The notes under the pieces were generated by a model. It was given only the letters and a program-made list of their open reading frames with translations, was not told the DNA's origin and made no database searches. DNA of 64,000 nucleotides from Polynucleobacter sp. TSB-Sco08W16. Its GTDB lineage: Bacteria; Pseudomonadota; Gammaproteobacteria; Burkholderiales; Burkholderiaceae. Location: positions 496,001 to 560,000 of the forward strand of contig NZ_CP061291.1 of the NCBI RefSeq assembly GCF_018687455.1. Reading direction: 5' to 3'. This document shows, in pieces, positions 16,659 through 24,781 of the stretch. Both the position numbers and the translations under genes were made by a program. The stretch's first letter is position 1. Each line of letters starts with the position of its first letter.

Positions 16659-19600
16659 TTAAAGATGTGCTGCCAATATTTTGGCGATATGTACCGCCTC
16701 TCTTTGGGTGCCATCAGCAATCTGGTGACGACAGCTCGTACCGTCTGCCACTACCCAGCTATCGGGTGACTTGCGAATACTAGGCAGCAAACTAGCCTCG
16801 GCCATCTGCTTAGAAACTTCAATATGCTCGGCTTCATAACCAAAACTGCCCGCCATGCCACAGCAAGAGGATTCAATGAGCTTAGGCTCTGCATTGGGAA
16901 TCAGCTTGAGTAATTCCATTGCAGGTGTGACTGCAGCAAAGGACTTTTGATGGCAATGACCATGGAAAAGCATTGGCTTGCTCGCTGCTTTTAGATTTAG
17001 ATTGAGTTTGCCCACTTTGACCTCGTTCGCTAAATACTCTTCTAAGAGCTGCGCATGCTGAGATATTGTCACTGCACGTTCGCCAAAGCCCATGACTAAT
17101 GCCTCATCTTTTAATGTAAAGAGACAGGAAGGCTCAAGACCAATGATGGGAATGTTTTTATCTGCATAAGGTGCCAGGTGATTAACTAGCTCACCCAAGG
17201 TTTCTTTGGCTTTATCCACCATGCCGGCGGCAAGATAGGTTCTGCCACAGCAAAATTCTTTAGAGCAGGTATTTTGTTCTGTATTGGCTGCCTTGCTCTG
17301 ACTCTTGTGCGGAATATGAATTTGGTAGCCTGCTGCCGTGAGCACTTTAATGGCAGCCATCAGATTTTCATCTTCAAAATAGGCGTTGAAAGTATCTGCT
17401 AGCAGTACTACTCCTTTTTGTTTCGATAGCTCATCAGCGCTGTATTGATATGGCGTAATCGCTTTTGGATTACTCCAGAAAGTTTTGCTCTTCCAAATAG
17501 GTAAGCTTCTTTGGGCAGAGATGCCCATGATCCACTCTTGTAGTTTGGCAATCGGTGCAATGTGATTACGTAAATTGAGTAGCGCTGGCAATAGTGGAAT
17601 GCTACTAATCGTACCCGCATATTTTGGTAAATAGGCAACCGCTAAATCACGCAATGAATGACCAACCCGTTTTTTATAGGCAGATAGGAACTCAATTTTC
17701 ATCTTGGCCATGTCTACACCAGTAGGGCACTCTCGGCGGCAGGCCTTACAGCTTACGCACAACTCCATCGCCTCTTTGATGGCATCACTACCAAGTGGGG
17801 ATGATTCATCTTTCATATCGAGTTGATTGGAAAGTGCAAGACGTAAAGTATTGGCTCTGCCACGTGTGAGATGTTTTTCATCACGAGTAACGCGATAGCT
17901 GGGGCACATCACTTCAGCGTCGAACTTGCGGCAGTGGCCATTGTTATTGCACATCTCTACTGCTTTAGCCAATCCCATAGCAGGGTCGCCACCAGTTCCT
18001 GGTGCACTTGTCTCTTCAGTAATAGGATTATTTTGGACATTCCAGGCAGACCAATCTAAGGCAGGCTGCAATGGAATCACTTTGTAGCTTGGTGGAAATC
18101 TAAAGTTGCTGGCATCATCCATCTTTGGTGGATTAATAATCTTCCCGGGATTAAATAATCCCTTTGGATCAAAAGCGGTTTTGATTTCTGCCAGAGCTTC
18201 GGTGATTTTGGGGCCAAACTGCCAAGAGATCCACTCGCCGCGACAGAGGCCATCGCCATGTTCACCACTATAAGCACCTTTATATTTACGCACCAAGGCA
18301 GAGGCTTCTTCTGCAACTGCACGCATTTTCTGTGCGCCATCTCTACGCATATCCAGAATAGGGCGTACGTGTAATGTACCTACTGAAGCGTGGGCATACC
18401 AAGTACCACGTGAACCATATTTAGAAAAAACATCTGTTAATGCTTGCGTGTAATCAGCCAAGCTCTCTAAGGGGACTGCACAGTCCTCAATAAAGCTGAC
18501 GGGTTTGCCATCACCCTTAAGACTCATCATGATGTTGAGGCCTGCTTTGCGTACTTCCCACAAATTCTTCTGCAGACTAGCATCCGGCATTGGCACTACT
18601 GAGCCTGCAAGTCCTAAATCACCCATGAGCTCTTCTAATGCCTTCAGCTTCTCTAATAGTGGGGCATGTGCCTCACCAGAAAACTCCACTAACAAAATCG
18701 CTTCTGGAGTTTGGGCTGTGTGATCTATGAGCGCGGTCTCAATTGTCTTTTTAAAGCTAGGGTTGCTGCGTGCTAGATCAATCATGGTGCGATCCACTAG
18801 CTCAACTGCAGTAGGTCCCAGCTTGACGATATGCTGTGCACTATCCATTGCTTTATAAAAACTGGCAAAGTTCACAATGCCAAGCACTTTGTGTTTTGGT
18901 AAAGGCGCTAACTTGAGTTTGAGGGATTTGAAATACGCTAACGTACCTTCGCTACCCACCAAGAGGTGCGAGAGATTGACGCTACCGTCTTGGGTATAAG
19001 GTAATTCACTTTGCGGATGAAAGATGTCCAGGTTATAGCCCGCTACTCGTCTAAGCACCTTTGGAAAATGAGTTTCGATTTCAGGTTGTAGAGTAGTGGC
19101 TAGGCCTTTAACAAAATCACCCAACTGCTTAGCAACACCAGAGCTGTTCGCGTAATTGCCAAACTCAGCAATTTGACCATTGGCGAGCCAAGCGTTAATG
19201 CCCAAAACGTTATGCACCATATTGCCGTAAGCAATCGAGCGGCTCCCGCAGGAGTTGTTGCCTGCCATACCACCAATAGTTGCCTGACCAGCAGTAGAGA
19301 CATCTACCGGATACCAAAGGCCATGTTGTTTGAGGGAGCCATTAAGGTGATCGAGCACCATGCCGGGCTCAACCTCTACATAAGCTTTATCTAGATTGAG
19401 ATCGAGAATATTTCTGAAGTATTTGCTGTTATCAATCACCAATGCGGCACCAGTAGTTTGGCCACACTGACTTGTGCCGCCACCTCGAGGCAATATCGGT
19501 ACACCCAGTTCAGATGCAATCTGGATCGCTGTTGCAATGTCTTCAGCAGTCTTAGGCACAAATACCGCCACTGGCATGGCTTGGTAAATGGAGGCATCAG

Positions 19601-19721
19601 TTGCATAGCGACCGCGACTAGCGCTATCTGTCATGACTTCACCAGAAGTCTCTTGGCGTAGGCGTTTCGCTAAAGCGGCTCGGTCCACCATCAGCTCTTT
19701 GAGGTCTAAAGGTTTATTCAT
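16659..19721 (-). CDS. YdiJ-type FAD/Fe-S dehydrogenase (D-2-hydroxyacid oxidation)
   Basis: This is a 1020-residue fusion resembling E. coli YdiJ. An FAD-binding domain (about 55-200, with P-R-G-G-G-T-S and G-G-M-A-G-N-N-S-C-G) is followed by an FAD-oxidase C-terminal domain (about 270-535). A ferredoxin-like region follows with C-V-S-C-K-A-C-R-R-E-C-P, and then a CCG cysteine-rich domain with two motifs including S-S-C-C-G-M-A-G-S-F-G. Such enzymes oxidise D-2-hydroxyacids (glycolate, D-lactate, D-2-hydroxyglutarate) and pass electrons to the respiratory chain. The gene overlaps gntR by 4 bases. Divergence from a glyoxylate aminotransferase gene favours glycolate or a related acid as substrate; this is inference. 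Confidence 0.88.
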   Translation of the reverse strand: MNKPLDLKELMVDRAALAKRLRQETSGEVMTDSASRGRYATDASIYQAMPVAVFVPKTAEDIATAIQIASELGVPILPRGGGTSQCGQTTGAALVIDNSKYFRNILDLNLDKAYVEVEPGMVLDHLNGSLKQHGLWYPVDVSTAGQATIGGMAGNNSCGSRSIAYGNMVHNVLGINAWLANGQIAEFGNYANSSGVAKQLGDFVKGLATTLQPEIETHFPKVLRRVAGYNLDIFHPQSELPYTQDGSVNLSHLLVGSEGTLAYFKSLKLKLAPLPKHKVLGIVNFASFYKAMDSAQHIVKLGPTAVELVDRTMIDLARSNPSFKKTIETALIDHTAQTPEAILLVEFSGEAHAPLLEKLKALEELMGDLGLAGSVVPMPDASLQKNLWEVRKAGLNIMMSLKGDGKPVSFIEDCAVPLESLADYTQALTDVFSKYGSRGTWYAHASVGTLHVRPILDMRRDGAQKMRAVAEEASALVRKYKGAYSGEHGDGLCRGEWISWQFGPKITEALAEIKTAFDPKGLFNPGKIINPPKMDDASNFRFPPSYKVIPLQPALDWSAWNVQNNPITEETSAPGTGGDPAMGLAKAVEMCNNNGHCRKFDAEVMCPSYRVTRDEKHLTRGRANTLRLALSNQLDMKDESSPLGSDAIKEAMELCVSCKACRRECPTGVDMAKMKIEFLSAYKKRVGHSLRDLAVAYLPKYAGTISSIPLLPALLNLRNHIAPIAKLQEWIMGISAQRSLPIWKSKTFWSNPKAITPYQYSADELSKQKGVVLLADTFNAYFEDENLMAAIKVLTAAGYQIHIPHKSQSKAANTEQNTCSKEFCCGRTYLAAGMVDKAKETLGELVNHLAPYADKNIPIIGLEPSCLFTLKDEALVMGFGERAVTISQHAQLLEEYLANEVKVGKLNLNLKAASKPMLFHGHCHQKSFAAVTPAMELLKLIPNAEPKLIESSCCGMAGSFGYEAEHIEVSKQMAEASLLPSIRKSPDSWVVADGTSCRHQIADGTQREAVHIAKILAAHL

Positions 19722-20413
19722 TTGATTATCTCCGCCGCTAATGGGCTTGCGGCTTCAGCCTTTAGTAGTTGCACTACAACATCGCGTTTGTTCATCACGT
19801 GCTGCATCATGATTTTGCGCATTCTCTTGCTATCGCGGGCCTTGAGGGCATCGAGCATTTCTTGATGCTCTTCAACTGCCTTCTCCCATTTGACACCGTC
19901 TTGGTTAGAGCGAAAGCGTAAAGCCTCGATACGCGCATTCACTTGTGAGAAGAGGCGAGTTAGCACCGGATTGTTGGCAGCTTGATTAATCAGATGATGA
20001 ATTCGAAGATTAAGTTTGTAATAGCTTGATAAATCACGTCGCGCATACGAAGCCATCATTTCATACTGAAGGGCCTCTAATTCAGAGAGGGTGGCATCAC
20101 TAATATTGTTGGCAGCCAGCTCTCCAGAGAAACCTTCTAAGTCTGCGATGACATCAAAAGTGTGAATTACATCTTCTAGGCTGAGTTGTAAGGCAATTGC
20201 GCCACGATTGGCAATCAGCTCAACCAAGCCATCAGCAGCTAGGCGACGAATTGCTTCTCGGATTGGGGTGCGGGAAACATTCAAACTTTCGGCTAGCTCT
20301 CGCTCATTCAATTTACTACCGGGGGTGATTTTTCCCTCAACCAATAGCAATCTGAGCTTTTGGAATATCGCTTCATGCAGATTCTGGGAATTTGGCAGCT
20401 CTGTGACCGTCAT
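19718..20413 (-). CDS. GntR-family regulator with FCD ligand domain
   Basis: This is a 231-residue transcription factor. The N-terminal winged helix (about 10-75) has the GntR signature G-S-K-L-N-E-R-E-L-A-E-S-L-N-V-S-R-T-P; the C-terminal FCD domain (about 90-215) is all-helical and keeps the metal-binding type pattern with D, H and H-H residues. FCD regulators usually sense carboxylic acids. It is first in an operon with the YdiJ-type dehydrogenase. Two TTTGTATRCAAA palindromes in front of it fit the GntR operator pattern, so it probably represses itself and the divergent aminotransferase until its ligand appears. Confidence 0.9.
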   Translation of the reverse strand: MTVTELPNSQNLHEAIFQKLRLLLVEGKITPGSKLNERELAESLNVSRTPIREAIRRLAADGLVELIANRGAIALQLSLEDVIHTFDVIADLEGFSGELAANNISDATLSELEALQYEMMASYARRDLSSYYKLNLRIHHLINQAANNPVLTRLFSQVNARIEALRFRSNQDGVKWEKAVEEHQEMLDALKARDSKRMRKIMMQHVMNKRDVVVQLLKAEAASPLAAEIIK

Positions 20414-20428
20414 AGTGAGAACCTAAAA

Positions 20429-20440
20429 TTTGTATGCAAA
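20429..20440. promoter_or_regulatory. GntR-type operator, site 1
   Basis: TTTGTATGCAAA lies 16 bases upstream of the gntR start. It differs by one base from site 2 and fits the FCD-GntR core pattern T-x-G-T-x-x-A-C-x-A except for one position (GC in place of AC). Confidence 0.6.
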
Positions 20441-20511
20441 AATATGAATAACTCATCATAAAGCATAAATAATGGGTTTTAATGCCTTATTCAATGATTT
20501 ATTTTAAATAA

Positions 20512-20523
20512 TTTGTATACAAA
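20512..20523. promoter_or_regulatory. GntR-type operator, site 2
   Basis: TTTGTATACAAA is a perfect 12-bp palindrome in the same intergenic region, about 90 bases before the aminotransferase start. With site 1 (centres 83 bases apart, about eight helical turns) it could allow looping or separate control of the two divergent transcripts. Confidence 0.7.
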
Positions 20524-20613
20524 ATAGAAAATTACCAAAAATTGTCTTACACTAGCTGCAGAACAGACTTTCAGAATTGACCCCTAATAAACATACCCAT
20601 AGCGAGACAAAGC

Positions 20614-21798
20614 ATGTTGAAACTAGATAACCACGCATCAGGACGCCATTTTTTACATATTCCTGGCCCAAGCCCAGCCCCGGCACGTGTATTGCGTGCC
20701 ATTAGTTACCAAACCATCGACCATCGTGGTCCTGAGTTTGGTCAATTTGGTCTGAAGGTGCTCGATGGCATCAAGAAGATTTTTAAAACTGAACAGCCGG
20801 TCATCATTTATTCCGCATCTGGAACGGGTGCATGGGAGGGTGCCATGGTCAACGTGCTTAATCCCGGCGATACCGTCTTGTTTTATGAGACCGGTCAGTT
20901 TGCCAACCTATGGCGTGCTCTTGCACAACGACTCGGATTGAAAGTGGAAGTGGTGGGTAAAGTTGGACAAGACTCTTGGCGTTGGGGTGTTGATGCATCT
21001 GTCATTGAAGAACGTTTGCGTAAAGACACACAACATGAAATCAAAGCAGTATGCGTAGTGCATAACGAAACTTCTACCGGCGTTACTTCGAATATTGCGG
21101 CGGTTCGTAGCGCGATTGACTCTCTGAAGCATCCAGCCTTGTTATTGGTGGATAGCGTGTCTGGCTTGGGTTCTGCGGACTATGAGCATGACAAGTGGGG
21201 TGCTGATGTGACGGTGTCTGGCTCACAAAAAGGCTTGATGTTGCCACCGGGCATTGGCTTTAATGCCCTGTCTCCAAAGGCAATTGAAGCAAGCAAGCAC
21301 AGTACTTATCCAAAATCATATTGGGCTTGGGATGAAATCCTGGAGTCCAATAAAAATGGTTACTGGCCAACAACACCGAGTACCAATTTAATGTATGGCC
21401 TGCATGAAGCGATGGACATGATGATGGCAGAAGGATTGGATACGATCTTTGCTCGTCACCAACGTTTGGCTGCAGCTTGTCGTGAAGCTGTTAATGCATG
21501 GGGTTTAGAAATCCAGTGCCAAGACAAAGAGTGTTACTCACCAGTTCTTACTTGTATTGCTACACCCGAAGGAATGGATGCTGATGTATTGCGTAAGCAT
21601 GCTTTAGAGAAATTCAATCTTTCATTGGGTACTGGCCTTGGAAAAATTAAGGGTAAGGCATTCCGTATTGGTCACTTAGGCGACTGCAATGAATTAAGCC
21701 TAATGGCTGCCTTAAGTGGTGTGGAAATGAGTTTGGGCTCTATGGGCTTTAAGCCTAAGGCTAGCGGTGTTGTGGCCGCCCAAGAATTCCTCAAATAA
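20614..21798 (+). CDS. Alanine/serine-glyoxylate aminotransferase family protein
   Basis: This PLP enzyme of class V should transfer an amino group to glyoxylate from serine or alanine. It has 394 residues. The N-terminal H-I-P-G-P-S-P motif, S-A-S-G-T-G-A-W-E near 67-75, V-D-S-V-S-G-L-G near 179-186 and the PLP lysine Lys206 in S-G-S-Q-K-G-L are all present. The gene lies divergent from the GntR-dehydrogenase operon with shared operators, which points to a pathway from a 2-hydroxyacid through glyoxylate to glycine. The amino donor cannot be settled from sequence. Confidence 0.88.
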   Translation: MLKLDNHASGRHFLHIPGPSPAPARVLRAISYQTIDHRGPEFGQFGLKVLDGIKKIFKTEQPVIIYSASGTGAWEGAMVNVLNPGDTVLFYETGQFANLWRALAQRLGLKVEVVGKVGQDSWRWGVDASVIEERLRKDTQHEIKAVCVVHNETSTGVTSNIAAVRSAIDSLKHPALLLVDSVSGLGSADYEHDKWGADVTVSGSQKGLMLPPGIGFNALSPKAIEASKHSTYPKSYWAWDEILESNKNGYWPTTPSTNLMYGLHEAMDMMMAEGLDTIFARHQRLAAACREAVNAWGLEIQCQDKECYSPVLTCIATPEGMDADVLRKHALEKFNLSLGTGLGKIKGKAFRIGHLGDCNELSLMAALSGVEMSLGSMGFKPKASGVVAAQEFLK

Positions 21799-21838
21799 TC
21801 ACATTTGGGTGGAGACAGGGTGCAAATGAGGTAAATAC

Positions 21839-21880
21839 AGGGTGGAGCAGGGCCTGTAGGACTGAACCAGGCTACACCCT
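21839..21880 (+). other. Imperfect stem-loop between the aminotransferase and GlcG-like genes
   Basis: AGGGTG (21839-21844) pairs with CACCCT (21875-21880), with an inner GCCTG/CAGGC stem. TTATAATT follows, which contains a TATAAT (21882-21887) that could instead be a -10 element for the next gene. It may be a weak terminator. Confidence 0.4.
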
Positions 21881-21950
21881 TTATAATTCAAGCACTTATA
21901 TAGATAGCACTTTCATCATATAAAACATATTCGAGACAAAAGGATTAAAC

Positions 21951-22358
21951 ATGTTGGCAACTAAACCGTATTTAACTCAAGCTGATGTTCAAAAGATTTT
22001 GGATGCAGCAGATAAACATGCTGCTAAAAATAATTGGGCAGTCACCATCGCCGTTTGTGATGATGGTGGTCATATGTTGGGTTTGATTCGTCGCGATGCT
22101 TGCGCTCCCCTTTCTTCTTATATTGCACAAGAGAAAGCTCGTACTGCAGCAATGGGTAAGCGCGAGACACGTGTTTATGAAGAGATCATTAATAACGGGC
22201 GCCATGCATTTTTATCAGCCCCTCATGTTTCAGGCATGCTTGAGGGTGGCGTCAATATCGAGGTAAATGGGTTTACCATCGGCGCAGTCGGCGTTTCCGG
22301 CGTTAAATCTGCGGAAGATGCTGAGACCGCTAAGGCCGGCATTGCCGCCATCTTGTAA
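21951..22358 (+). CDS. GlcG/HbpS family protein
   Basis: This is a 135-residue protein of the GlcG/HbpS fold (DUF336), with the typical helix, then A-V-x-D-D-G-G-H at about 34-41, E-K-A-R-T-A near 60-65, and the C-terminal G-A-V-G-V-S-G block. GlcG is encoded in glycolate operons of other bacteria and relatives bind haem or small ligands; the biochemical role is unsettled. AAAGGA 7 bases before the ATG supports the start. Position beside the glyoxylate aminotransferase agrees with a part in glycolate-type metabolism. Confidence 0.85.
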   Translation: MLATKPYLTQADVQKILDAADKHAAKNNWAVTIAVCDDGGHMLGLIRRDACAPLSSYIAQEKARTAAMGKRETRVYEEIINNGRHAFLSAPHVSGMLEGGVNIEVNGFTIGAVGVSGVKSAEDAETAKAGIAAIL

Positions 22359-22364
22359 GTTACC

Positions 22365-23798
22365 TTGACAAATACTGCTACTGAAATAAATTCATCTAAC
22401 GGGGTTGGCGACTCAGTCGTTCCTAGCGCTGACCCTAGTGTTACTCCACCAGCAACAATCACTTTTGCTGATTTTGGTTTAGATCCGCTGATTCAAAAAG
22501 CGGTTGCTGAACAGGGTTACAACACTCCTACTCCGATTCAAGCTCAATCGATCCCGCATGTATTAGCGGGCAGCGATTTAATGGGTGCCGCGCAAACAGG
22601 TACTGGCAAAACAGCTGCCTTTGTATTGCCAATCATTCAAAAGATTCTGCGTCACGCCAGTAATAGCGCTTCACCAGCACGCCACCCAATTCGCGCGCTG
22701 GTCTTAACACCCACCAGAGAGCTGGCTGTGCAGGTTGCAGAAAATGCGGCCAATTACTCTAAACATACTGACTTACGTGCTGCCGTTGTCTATGGTGGCG
22801 TAGATATGAAGGAGCAAGTAGCAATTCTGCGTAATGGCGTTGAGATCTTGATTGCAACCCCTGGTCGTCTCTTGGATCACATTGGCTCGAAAGTTGCAAA
22901 CCTTTCTCAAGTCGAGATTCTGGTTCTTGACGAAGCAGATCGCATGCTCGACATGGGATTCTTGCCGGATCTGCAGCGCATCATTAATTTGATTCCAGCG
23001 CAAAGACAAACACTACTGTTCTCAGCAACATTCTCGCCAGAAATTAAAAAACTGGCGCAAAGTTATTTGCGGACACCGGTGACGGTTGAAGTGGCGCGTC
23101 AAAACGCTGCTGCCGATACTGTCAAGCAGGTGATTCACATGGTGTCGTCAAGTGATAAGCAGCGTGCGATTGTGAAGGTGCTAGAGAACCGCACACGACA
23201 GGGCTTATCACGTCAGTGCATCATCTTTACTAATAGCCGTTTAGGTTGTGCCAAGTTGGCGCGTGCCTTAGAGCGCGATGGCATTAAGGCTGGCGCGATT
23301 CATGGCGACAAGAGTCAGGGTGAACGTACTTTGACTCTAGATGCATTTAAATCGGGCGCTATTGAAGCCTTAGTAGCGACCGATGTAGCAGCCCGTGGTC
23401 TAGATATCCCTGATATGCCTTGCGTGATTAATCACGAACTGCCTTACAACGCTGAAGACTTTATTCACCGCATTGGTCGAACAGGTCGCGCCGGCAGTAC
23501 AGGTGATGCGATTGCCTTGGTAGATGCTAGTGAAAAACGTTTGCTGGATGACATCGAAAAATTGATGAAGCGTAAGCTGGACATCAAACCTTTGCCTGAG
23601 GGAATTCCTTCATACGCTAAGCCATCTAGTAGTGCTGCGCCTGCCAAAGGGGCAGACCCATTCTTCTACAAACCATACGAGCCAACTGCAGCAGCGCAGT
23701 CAGTGGGTCATGCCGTAAAGCCTGAAGAGAAAAAAGTCGGGATTGTGGCGGCTAAGCCAGCCGTGGGCGCTTTGTTGGGCGGCTTCAAAAAGAAATAA
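22365..23798 (+). CDS. rhlE: DEAD-box RNA helicase, RhlE-like
   Basis: This ATP-dependent RNA helicase has 477 residues. The Q motif (Y-N-T-P-T-P-I-Q), Walker A A-Q-T-G-T-G-K-T, P-T-R-E-L, the D-E-A-D box, S-A-T and the C-terminal H-R-I-G-R-T-G-R motif are all present. The C-terminal tail after about 400 is Ala/Lys/Pro-rich and ends in basic residues, as in RhlE-type helicases of ribosome assembly and RNA decay. The only sensible start is TTG 22365, 6 bases after the previous stop, with no clear ribosome site. Confidence 0.9.
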   Translation: MTNTATEINSSNGVGDSVVPSADPSVTPPATITFADFGLDPLIQKAVAEQGYNTPTPIQAQSIPHVLAGSDLMGAAQTGTGKTAAFVLPIIQKILRHASNSASPARHPIRALVLTPTRELAVQVAENAANYSKHTDLRAAVVYGGVDMKEQVAILRNGVEILIATPGRLLDHIGSKVANLSQVEILVLDEADRMLDMGFLPDLQRIINLIPAQRQTLLFSATFSPEIKKLAQSYLRTPVTVEVARQNAAADTVKQVIHMVSSSDKQRAIVKVLENRTRQGLSRQCIIFTNSRLGCAKLARALERDGIKAGAIHGDKSQGERTLTLDAFKSGAIEALVATDVAARGLDIPDMPCVINHELPYNAEDFIHRIGRTGRAGSTGDAIALVDASEKRLLDDIEKLMKRKLDIKPLPEGIPSYAKPSSSAAPAKGADPFFYKPYEPTAAAQSVGHAVKPEEKKVGIVAAKPAVGALLGGFKKK

Positions 23799-23805
23799 AG
23801 CCATC

Positions 23806-23836
23806 AAAAGCAAGCAGGCTCTGCCTGTTAGCTTTT
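23806..23836. terminator. Bidirectional terminator between the helicase and gluQ genes
   Basis: AAAAGC...CAGGC-TCT-GCCTG...GCTTTT forms a nearly continuous 13-bp stem with a 3-base loop. T residues follow on the plus strand and there are T residues on the minus strand too. It overlaps the end of gluQ. Confidence 0.6.
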
Positions 23837-24778
23837 CCAGGCATGGGTGGCTGCTAAAAGCCACTCTGCAATGGTGATACTCTCACTATCGGGCAATTCA
23901 TTTAATCCTAAATGTTGTGCAGCCTTGCGTAATTCGGCAAGTGCATGTTGCGCGTCTTGTGTATTAATTTGGTTTGCCAAGGTCTGCTTACTGAGCTTTT
24001 CACCATGCTTATCTAAAACCAGTGGCAGATGCTTATATAGGGGTGTTGCGTAGCCCAACATATTCTGTAGATAAATTTGTCTTGCGGTATTGCTGAGCAA
24101 ATCTGCGCCGCGCACGATATGAGTGATGCCTTGCTCCGCATCATCCACTACAACGGCGAGTTGATAGGTAAATAGACCATCACTTCTTTTAAGGACGAAG
24201 TCACCCACTTGCTTGTTGAGATCTTGGCTTTGTTGCCCCAGAGATAGATCCTCAAACGCAATCTGGCAATGAGGGGGTAGAGCGATTCGCCAAGCAAGCT
24301 TACCCCCGAGAATTACCTCGCTTGAATTCATCTCCAATGATTTTGGTCGGCAAGTGCCGGGATAAACCTGCTCTTGATTGCGGGGAGTGTGGATTCCTAG
24401 CCCATGCAGGGTATTGGCGATCGTTTGTCTAGAGCAGGAGCAAGGGTAAAGATATTTGAGCACGTTGAGGCGCTCTAAAGCCCGTTGGTAGCGTTCTTGC
24501 TGTTGGGACTGATAAGTGGGTTCATCGTCCCAGAAAAGCCCACAGGCAAGCAATTGAGACTGGATTTGCTGGTCAGCGCCCGGGATGCATCTTGGGGTGT
24601 CTAAATCCTCGATTCTGAGGAGCCATTTACCCCCATTTTTACGGGCATCCAACCAGCTTCCCAAGGCGGCAACCAGGGATCCGGCATGGAGTGGCCCGGT
24701 AGGCGAAGGGGCAAATCGCCCGCGATAGCCGTCGGCTGGGGATGAGGGGTTTTTATGCGTAGACACAGCTAAAATCAT
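23828..24778 (-). CDS. gluQ: Glutamyl-Q tRNA(Asp) synthetase
   Basis: This enzyme activates glutamate and attaches it to queuosine in tRNA-Asp. The 316-residue protein resembles the catalytic part of GluRS without an anticodon-binding domain. It has R-F-A-P-S-P-T-G-P-L-H-A-G (HIGH-type) near residues 21-33, a zinc-site C-S-C with a later Y-P-G-T-C, and L-S-K-Q in place of KMSKS. Its substrate is the modification finished by QueG, encoded at 14349. The start at 24778 lies 3 bases from the divergent dnaE start; GTG 24766 is an alternative. Confidence 0.9.
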   Translation of the reverse strand: MILAVSTHKNPSSPADGYRGRFAPSPTGPLHAGSLVAALGSWLDARKNGGKWLLRIEDLDTPRCIPGADQQIQSQLLACGLFWDDEPTYQSQQQERYQRALERLNVLKYLYPCSCSRQTIANTLHGLGIHTPRNQEQVYPGTCRPKSLEMNSSEVILGGKLAWRIALPPHCQIAFEDLSLGQQSQDLNKQVGDFVLKRSDGLFTYQLAVVVDDAEQGITHIVRGADLLSNTARQIYLQNMLGYATPLYKHLPLVLDKHGEKLSKQTLANQINTQDAQHALAELRKAAQHLGLNELPDSESITIAEWLLAATHAWKS

Positions 24779-24781
24779 CTC

